NCBI GenBank assembly: GCA_028274465.1
Contig: CM051457.1
Span: 72,762,496-72,826,495 of the forward strand
Reading direction: 5' to 3'
Source of the DNA: Plantago ovata
Lineage: Eukaryota; Streptophyta; Magnoliopsida; Lamiales; Plantaginaceae
Length of the DNA stretch: 64,000 bases
The position numbers and the translations under genes were made by a program. Of the stretch, positions 57,449 through 64,000 are shown one piece after another; position 1 is the first letter of the stretch; every line of letters starts with the position of its first letter. The notes below the pieces were generated by a model. It searched no databases. It saw only the letters and a list, made by a program, of their open reading frames with translations, and had not been told where the DNA came from.

Positions 57449-58852
57449 TGATGAACGTATTTTTGACGCGTTCATCTTGTCTTTTTCACCTTCTTTTGCT
57501 ATCTTCTAGCCTTGTTTTTTGGTTAGTTTTGTAGAATTGTGTCACATTTTGTGTTTTCTGCATTTTCAGGCACTTAGGTACGAAACGACGTTTTTGGAGC
57601 TAAAAACGAGCCTTTTTGATGGAAAAGACGGCCCCGTTGAAGTTCCCCAATCTCCGTGGCTTGTTCGTGAGTGTTTGAGTATCAATAAGCATCGAGAAGG
57701 ATGAGTCCAAGGCACCCGAGGGCCATGCGAGGGCAAAAAGATTGAGTTTGAAGACAAAAATCTGCCCAGGATCCAAGCTAAGCGCCTGGAATAGTGAAGC
57801 GCTCCGCTTCAATTTCCAGGAGCTTTAGCACAGGAGCCAAGCGAGCGCTTGGTGTGCCAGAAGCGCTTCGCTTGCCAAGCGCTCCGCTTGGCTTTTCCAA
57901 GCGGTCCGCTTGGCAGCGGTTACATTTTCGGATTTTCCTTCTTAGATCTGATCTTTGATCATTTTTTAAATATCTTTTGAACTGTAAATTCATTTTGGAG
58001 AGCTCCTAAGCCCCAAAACTCAGAGAATATTCAGATTTCTTTGTATTTTAGCTTGGGATTCAAGGTTTTGATTGGGATTCATCCTTTGTAATCATCTACG
58101 GAGAGGTTTTCTTTGATTTCCACCGATTAGTGACAGCTTTGGTGGTAACTTGTATCACTCTCTTGTCTTGTAGTTTGATATGATGTATTCCAATTATTAT
58201 TCATACGAATTGATGTCTATGTTGATGAATATGAGTAGCTAAATCTTTTGTGTTGGTGGTAGAATGTAGAATATGCATGATATGGGTTATGTTTATGCTT
58301 ACATGAGATTGTGATTCAATCTTGCTGCAAATCCCTTCATATGATTCTTAGTTGCCTATAAAATATATTCGAATTGAGTATAGTGACAAACTCTTGGTCA
58401 ATGAAAGCTATAGGATTGTATGTTAGAGATTTGCAGCATGCTAGATAAATGGTGTTGGTGACAAGCACCTCTAAATTATTGATAGTGATCTTTCATGATG
58501 TGTGTCTTAAATTTGCCTAGACGAGTTGCTTAGCAGACTTGATCGAAGGTTCTACGCACTGATCTTGTGAGCATATACGTAACCCGTGCATGTGTATTTG
58601 ATTTCTACCACCAACCGTTTTCCAAGCTTGTTTACAGCAATCTGATTTCTCGTTGCTATTGTTCAAAGGAAACGATTCTCTAAACTTTTGAACTCGTTGA
58701 CTGAAATTACTTGCAAAAACCTCAAGCAAAGCCACGTTAGGTCCCGAGAGAACGACACTCGGGGAAAACTTTCCATTGCACTCTAGTTTGTGTAGTGATA
58801 AGTGTTCTTAGGCTTTTAAAACAAATTTAATTGGTGAAAAACGACATCATCA
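57449..58852 (+). repeat. Athila-2 plus LTR with polypurine tract before and PBS after
   Basis: tgatgaacgtatttttgac..gacatcatca, 1404 bp. It has a polypurine tract on its left, as for a 3' LTR, and a PBS on its right, as for a 5' LTR, so it is shared by two internal regions in head-to-tail order. About seven palindromic units at 57770-57915, including one (ccaagcggtccgcttgg near 57897) that the chimeric minus LTR lacks. Confidence 0.88.
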
Positions 58853-58854
58853 AT

Positions 58855-58873
58855 TTGGCGCCGCTGCCGGGGA
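58855..58873 (+). promoter_or_regulatory. Primer binding site of the plus Athila-2 element
   Basis: ttggcgccgctgccgggga, one base different from the Athila-1 site, two bases after the LTR. Confidence 0.9.
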
Positions 58874-58995
58874 CTTAACTCCTTTGGTTGGTGTTTTTGT
58901 TTTGGTTTTTTCAGCCAACATCTCTTCTTTGTCTCATTTCTGTTTTTGTTTCTTTTTGCTTGAGATACTCACTATTTTGTATTTCAGGTGAGTGC

Positions 58996-61270
58996 ATGCC
59001 TAGAACCCGAACGGGTGGACCTATTATTGAACCTTTTGTAGACGAGATCGATCGTTTGTTTCAAAAGAGAAGGAGGAATTTGAATCTTGAGTTTGAAGGA
59101 GTAGCATCTAGAGCTTCTACTTCTGGTATTCGGGAAGAGTCTTCTTCTTATCTTTTGGAGCCAATTCTTGAATCAGTTTACTTGGAAGGTGAAATGGCGG
59201 AGAGACCTATACGTACACTTACTAAGCCTACGGTTGGGGCTAGAGGACCAGCAATTGTCCTCAATGATGCCACCAGGAACTTGGAGATCAAGAATCACAT
59301 GTTCCAACAACTTCCCAAATTCTATGGGATGGCTAATGAGGACGTGATAGGGTACTTGAATGAGCTCGAGAACTTTGTTCTCCATCTTGGGCGACCAGGA
59401 GCTGGTGTTACGGATGATGATCTCCGCATGAAGGTCTTTTCTATGGGGCTAGGCGATCGTGCAAAGGCTTGGCTCAATACTTTGGAGGCCGTGTCTTTGA
59501 CAACATGGGACCTATGTTTTGACAAGTTCATGGAGCGTTACTACCCCGCTTCCAAGACAATGGCTATGAAGAGCCAAATTAGCTCCTTCGAGCAGAGGTA
59601 CGATGAGCCTTTCCACGAGGCCTATGATCGATTCATGGGGTTGCATCATCGATGCCCACATAACGGGTATGATAAAGGTCAGCTTCTCCAATTCTTTTAC
59701 AATGGTTTACATCCTGAGATTCAATCTCAAGTGGATAGTATTTGTGGAGGTAGTATGGGGGAGTTGCTTCCTTCTCAAGCCCAAGTAAAGCTGGACATGA
59801 TGTACCGGAATTCCCAAAACCGGAATGTGAGGGCTCGTGTGCTCCAAAAGGAGCAAAGAGGTGAGACCAAGGTAGTAGTGGAACAAAATGCCTTCGATGG
59901 GTTCGCCCATGAAGTGAAGCAAGCTTTGAGGCAAAGCGTTCCTTCTTCTTCTACGGAGGTTTGTGGTGTGTGCAAAAACTATGGGCACCCGGCCTACTTA
60001 TGCCGTTCTGAATTTGCTAGAGAGCAATACATCACTAACGATGTCCGACAAGAAGTATATGCTGCTGAGGGAGAGCAAGTAGTTGGAGATGTGAACTACG
60101 GGCAAGGTTATGGCAATGTGAGGCCACAAAACCGTGGACCCCGAGGTAGGTACCAGAATCAAGGCAACCGTGGTTATTTTCATAACTCGGATCAAAATGC
60201 CTATGGGCCTAATCAAGATAGAAGTCGTCTCAGCTATGGGAACAATTGGTATGAAGGAGCACCGCCTTCTAATCCTACACCTCCACCTCAGGTTGCTAGT
60301 TCGGGACCGCAAGGTGGAGGGGTGCTTCCTTCACCTCTTGTCTATTCACTCAATGATCTGGTTATAAAGACGAACAAATTCATGGAGCATTACTATCGTA
60401 ATGAGGCTACTAACAATCAACGCTTTGAGAAGCTTGAGGCTAGTAGTAGCAACCTCCATAAGAAGCTACAAGAGCTTATAGATCGAGGGGCGAGTAGAGA
60501 GCAAGGGAAGTTTCCCGGAAACACGGAGAAGGCTATGGCCATAACCGTGGTGACTGATTTGCCCGTGGAGATCACGGTTGTGAGGGACAATGCACTAGTT
60601 GAGGTGCCAAGTTGCAAGGTAACTGAAACTTGCAAGGTGAGTGAGGATCTTGAGACTCCTAAGGTAGTTGTGGAAGAGAAAGTGGTCGCACAATCTGATG
60701 CGATAGTTAAGGAAGTGAATGAAAACTCATCGTCTGAGGATGACTTGGTGGATATGGTGGAAGTGCCTATCCAAGAGAGCTTTGATGTGGAAATCGGCTT
60801 AGGAAAGAAGGATGGAATAGTGGCAACTCTAGACACGGGAGCGAGTGTGAATGTCATACCTTTGAACGTGTACGAAGAGTCGGGTTTGTCTGGCTTAAGA
60901 CCAATGAAGTGCATGGTGCAATTGGTGGATGGGTCTATGAAGAAGCCATTGGGTGTGATCGAGAAATCTAGTGGTAAGAGTCGCCGGTGTAGAGGTAAAG
61001 ACGAACTTCATCGTCATGCCTACATCCTCCGCAAAGCTCAAGCATGTGGTTCTTTTGGGTAGAGCCTTCATCAACAAAGTACATATGGTGATAGACATGT
61101 ACCGTCGTACATGTAGTTTCGAGGTAAATGGAAAGCAACATACGTTGCGAGCCATAGTTAATTCATGTGCTTATGTTGATACTAACGAACTTGTAGGATT
61201 CTTTGGTCCGCTTTATGTTCGTCAAGATGTGCAGGGACTTAGTGCTTTGAAGAGCACTTGGACGGGGTAG
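58996..61270 (+). pseudogene. Athila-2 gag-protease without polymerase
   Basis: MPRTRTGGPIIEPFVDEIDR at 58996. gag domain from about residue 110 (FYGMANEDVIGYLNELENFV; AWLNTLEAVSLTTWD; CPHNGYDKGQLLQFFYNGL), a CCHC knuckle CGVCKNYGHPAYLC near 59961-60002, a Gly/Asn/Gln-rich linker, and an aspartic protease with ATLDTGASVNVIP near 60822-60860 and LLGRAFI near 61048-61068. Sequence then passes directly to the segment that in Athila follows integrase (PHELRMSRANDF-like, gggaggcaacccgag near 61349). RT, RNase H and integrase are absent, so it is non-autonomous. About one break in the visible frame. Confidence 0.82.
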
Positions 61271-61482
61271 TTTAGTACCCGATGCAAAATTGATCCCGCA
61301 TGAGCTAAGATGAGTCGAGCCAACGACTTTTAAACGAAGGCGCTTCTCGGGAGGCAACCCGAGGTTGTAGGTAATTGCATGTAGATTAGAAGCACGTTTT
61401 AATTTTGTTTCGTTGTTTAGACAAGTTTTTTTGGGGTGAAAATTTAGCAAAAGTTGAAACAAAATAGATTTGGGAGCTTCAG
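61271..61482 (+). other. Athila-2 post-pol sequence
   Basis: Holds the conserved Athila post-pol block cttctcgggaggcaacccga (about 61342-61361) and then T-rich non-coding sequence. No gene. Confidence 0.65.
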
Positions 61483-61712
61483 GTCCCAAGCGAACCGCTT
61501 GGACAGCCCAAGCGGTCCGCTTGGATTTCCAGTAAGAATCTCATTCTTACTGGAAATCCAAGCGAAGCGCTTGGCTCGCCCAAGCGGTCCGCTTGAATTT
61601 CCAGTAGGAATGAAAATTCTACTGGAAATCCAAGTGGAGCGCTTGGGAGTGCCCAAGCGGACCGCTTGCCAAGCGCTTCGCTTGGGACACCCAAGCGCTT
61701 CGCTTGGCTTTC
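61483..61712 (+). repeat. Palindromic repeat cluster of the plus element
   Basis: About eight units (ccaagcgaaccgcttgg, ccaagcggtccgcttgg, ccaagcgcttcgcttgg and variants). Between them is a perfect 22-bp inverted repeat (61518-61539 with 61543-61564, loop ctc) and a weaker second one built on atttccagtagnaat near 61596-61630. The whole block could fold as a chain of hairpins in RNA or as cruciforms in DNA. Confidence 0.88.
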
Positions 61713-61920
61713 CTTAAGGAAGCAAGCGGGACACTTGAGATTCAAAGCCTCCCACTTCGTTTTTTCCTCCATTGCCGATTTTTGCACCCCAAAAATCTCA
61801 ATCTCTCTCAATTCTCCACCAATTATTGCAATCTTGTGCATTTTACAAAGCCCATCACCCCCTCTATCATCTAAACCGATCAAATTTCACGTTTGAAGCA
61901 TCCGTAACAAGGAATCAAAG

Positions 61921-62548
61921 GTACCTCTCATGAACCCTAACTTTCTTGAATTTGAGATTTCATCTTAATTAGCTTCAATTGTGTTATGCATTGGTGAATT
62001 AGAGTTTGATAATGATTATTGAGCATGTTTCTTACTAGATGTGATGTCTAAATTCGAATTTTGCTCTTCTTAATTTATGATGAACTCTAGTGCTCGAATT
62101 TTTTGCTATGTAATTGTTTGATGATTGTGAGCCTTGAATTTGAGTTATGTTATGATTCAAATTTTTTGCTATGTAGTTGTTTGATGATTGTTAGCCTTGA
62201 ATTTGAGTTATGATTATGATTATGGTGATGTTGTGATTGCATGAGAATGTGTTGGATTGGTTGGGTAATTTAATTGGAGAGTTTGTTTGCTTGGTTTAGA
62301 TTCGTATGGATTTATCGCAACGAAGTGTTAAAGCTTCTCGATTTTTTCATATGAACTTTAGCAAGCCTTCAAACTCACCATGAGATTACTTGAGTGAGTT
62401 TTGACGTCTAAGAGTCGACTTGTTGCGTTATGACTTGTTTTAAACGAAGAACGTATACTTGTCTTAGAGTAGAAGTAGATCGTTTGGTAGTAGTATAAGA
62501 GTCTAAGTCTCGTTGTCTCTTGAAGTTATCTAATAAGATTTTTTCTAG
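61921..62548 (+). other. Candidate 5' UTR intron of the Athila-2 env-like ORF
   Basis: Donor tcaaag|gtacct at 61921 and acceptor gattttttctag|gtaca at 62548, five bases before the ATG at 62554; 628 bp, AT-rich. A ~60-bp direct repeat (gaattttttgctatgta..) occurs twice within it, near 62095-62155 and 62157-62215. Athila env-like ORFs are known to be expressed from spliced RNA, which fits. Not tested. Confidence 0.5.
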
Positions 62549-62553
62549 GTACA

Positions 62554-63858
62554 ATGGCATCAAGAAGATCCAAGAGATCAAGGGGAGAAGGGACCTCGAG
62601 TGCCCAACAAACGGCCACACCCGGCGAGTATCGCCAATCGGGGAGGGCAAGGCAATTCGAAGCGAATTTCCATGCCCACAAGCACACATACATTTCCGAG
62701 AGGAGCATTCGCTTCACGGATGGTGAAAGCGGATTGGATGGTGCCAGAGAGATCAACAAGCTCATTACTGAGCGAGGCTGGAAGTACTATGGCGAGGTCA
62801 TGCCAAATTGGGACCAAGCAGTAGTGGAGGACTTTTACATTGCCTTCACGGACTACAATGAACGGACCGGTGAGGTTCCTGTCCACGGTGTTGGGGTCGA
62901 GTTTACTCCTTTGAGCATCACTGGCTTCATCATGCGGTTGGATAGGCCACTGACGTGGGATCCAAACCGCCGGCCTGAAATCCACGAGAGATTTGATCCC
63001 GCGGAGCTCTATGTCTACCACAGGGCGTCTGATCACTACCCCATGGAGGTACTGAATGGCATTACCGTGGACGATTATGAATTGCCTGATGAGCCACCCC
63101 GAATCTTGCGCCACAACGATCTCACCTTCGAGGCAAGGATGATGTTGAAGTTCGTTCAAGCCAATCTAATCCCTAGCACACATGATTCCGAGGTTCAGTC
63201 CTATTACGGAGTCCTAGTCCATGCTCTCTTGCATGATTTGCCTCTCACTCCTGGCGTCGTCATCTTCGAGGAATTCAAGCGCCGCCGTATTGCCAACCGG
63301 AAGCTTGCCTTTGGTAACTTGATCACGGCCATGTGCAAGGAGGCCGAAGTTCCCGACCTCGTGCTGGACAAGAAGCCGAAGAAGTCCATCAACATTGATA
63401 CGTACAATGAGATGCACGGGGCTTGGTGCACTCAGCAAGGAGAACCTATGCCACCGAGGGTTACGCGCCATGTGACACCTCCTCCACCTCCGCCTACGGC
63501 CGGACAAGGAAGCTTCGACTTCTCGGGGTTCAACCAGATCTTGGTCGATCAGTTTGGTAGCTTCCAAACCACCATGTTGGAGGCTCAGTCGACCCAATTC
63601 CAGGGATTAGAGGAGCGCGAAGTCAAGAGGTGGGAGGACTTCCGTGTGATGGAGGAGCAGCGTTGGGATGATTACCAGGGGCGTGTAGATCAGCGTTGGG
63701 AGGCCGCTCGAGCAGAGGACACTAGGCGTTGGAGAGCCCACCAGGAGGAGACGATGAACCGCTATGATGCCTTAGCTCGCCGAATTCTGGGGTACCCTTT
63801 CCATGATCAGACCGGTGGTAGTGGGAGTGACTTTCCTAACACCCCCTACGACCCCTAG
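62554..63858 (+). CDS. Athila-2 envelope-like ORF (PF20167-like)
   Basis: 434 residues, ATG 62554 (MASRRSKRSRGEGTSS), stop 63856-63858. Basic N-terminus, then a domain with KLITERGWKYYGEVM, VVEDFYIAFTDYN, KFVQANLIPSTHDSEVQSYY and LAFGNLITAMCKEAEVP, which matches the 'putative plant transposon protein' family (PF20167) seen in Athila extra ORFs. The C-terminal ~130 residues have a PPPPPP run and repeated Trp-containing helices (RWEDF, RWDDY, RWEAA, RWRAH), likely coiled coil. No convincing signal peptide or membrane segment is visible, so an envelope role is doubtful. The frame looks whole; the element is non-autonomous. Confidence 0.7.
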   Translation: MASRRSKRSRGEGTSSAQQTATPGEYRQSGRARQFEANFHAHKHTYISERSIRFTDGESGLDGAREINKLITERGWKYYGEVMPNWDQAVVEDFYIAFTDYNERTGEVPVHGVGVEFTPLSITGFIMRLDRPLTWDPNRRPEIHERFDPAELYVYHRASDHYPMEVLNGITVDDYELPDEPPRILRHNDLTFEARMMLKFVQANLIPSTHDSEVQSYYGVLVHALLHDLPLTPGVVIFEEFKRRRIANRKLAFGNLITAMCKEAEVPDLVLDKKPKKSINIDTYNEMHGAWCTQQGEPMPPRVTRHVTPPPPPPTAGQGSFDFSGFNQILVDQFGSFQTTMLEAQSTQFQGLEEREVKRWEDFRVMEEQRWDDYQGRVDQRWEAARAEDTRRWRAHQEETMNRYDALARRILGYPFHDQTGGSGSDFPNTPYDP

Positions 63859-64000
63859 AGACACCAGCCGACAGGGGCCACATTTATCGGTAGTATTTGT
63901 ATATTATCGTTATTTTGGCTCGTTTACTATTGTTGGTTGAAACTCTTTTAATTCGATTTGGTTGTATGATGCTATGACTTTTGACTCTTGTACTCTTTAT
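63859..64000 (+). other. Start of the 3' non-coding region of Athila-2
   Basis: T-rich sequence after the env-like stop. No further structure before the window edge; the polypurine tract and 3' LTR would be expected beyond. Confidence 0.5.

Larger units (their letters stand above)
50793..64000. mobile_element. Athila-2 cluster: rearranged, inverted and tandem copies
   Basis: Begins within Angela-3 with 19 bases identical to the plus-strand LTR start (50793-50811), then passes into a minus-strand LTR. Order: minus LTR (50812-52298), minus internal region (52299-55452), minus LTR (55453 to about 56800), plus-strand internal 3' tail (about 56812-57448), plus-strand LTR (57449-58852), plus-strand internal region to the window end. 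The left LTR plus internal tail (50812 to about 52935) and the mirrored right pair (about 56812-58852) form a ~2-kb inverted repeat around a ~3.9-kb centre. Confidence 0.75.

Noticed and set aside
51699-61712. Regular short palindromes that could suggest a CRISPR array
   Set aside because: Spacing is irregular, units abut or vary in the centre, there are no unique spacers of constant length, and the setting is a plant retroelement.

Overview
The window is plant nuclear DNA, most likely from a eudicot, made almost wholly of nested transposable elements. The element families point to a plant: Ty1/copia elements with plant-type PBS (tggtatcagagc), a Sirevirus, a Ty3/gypsy Tat element with a second RNase H, a chromodomain-bearing gypsy element, and Athila-type elements with the PBS ttggcgccgttgccgggga. 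No host gene, rRNA, tRNA or CRISPR was found. The density and depth of nesting suggest pericentromeric or other heterochromatic DNA.

Layout, left to right. 1-318: end of an Athila-type LTR (minus), sitting in an Angela-like copia element (Angela-1, 319-7111, plus). Angela-1 sits in a chain of two minus-strand LTR pieces of its own family (7112-7460, 7461-8317), which interrupt a Sirevirus (8318-13549) keeping RT/RNase H and an envelope-like ORF. A minus-strand Tat element (13550-34400) follows: 3' LTR, then a plus-strand (antisense) extra gene with its own TATA box, introns and poly(A) signal, then pol. Inside the Tat element lie a complete Angela-like element (Angela-2, 18133-28009, TSD tgaaa), placed in an intron of the antisense gene, and a Mutator-like MITE (32237-33217). 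At 34401 a plus-strand chromovirus starts (34401-42427). Its 3' LTR is interrupted by Athila-1 (42428-44314), whose gag is interrupted by Angela-3 (44315-50792), whose pol end is interrupted by an Athila-2 cluster (50793 to the window end).

The Athila-2 cluster is rearranged: a minus-strand non-autonomous element (50812 to about 56800) abuts a plus-strand internal 3' tail (about 56812-57448), one shared LTR (57449-58852), and a plus-strand internal region with gag-protease and an envelope-like ORF but no RT, RNase H or integrase. It carries some 30 short palindromic units built on aagcggaccgctt-like cores.

All LTR elements are treated as fossils. None of the gag-pol regions looks whole. A few non-gag-pol frames are long and open: the Athila-2 envelope-like ORF, the gag-like ORF of the minus element, and the last exon of the Tat antisense gene. 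The most notable features are the gene-like antisense unit of the Tat element, the GC-rich nested palindrome in the Angela-2 leader, the palindrome clusters of Athila-2, and the inverted, chimeric LTR arrangement at 50.8-58.9 kb.
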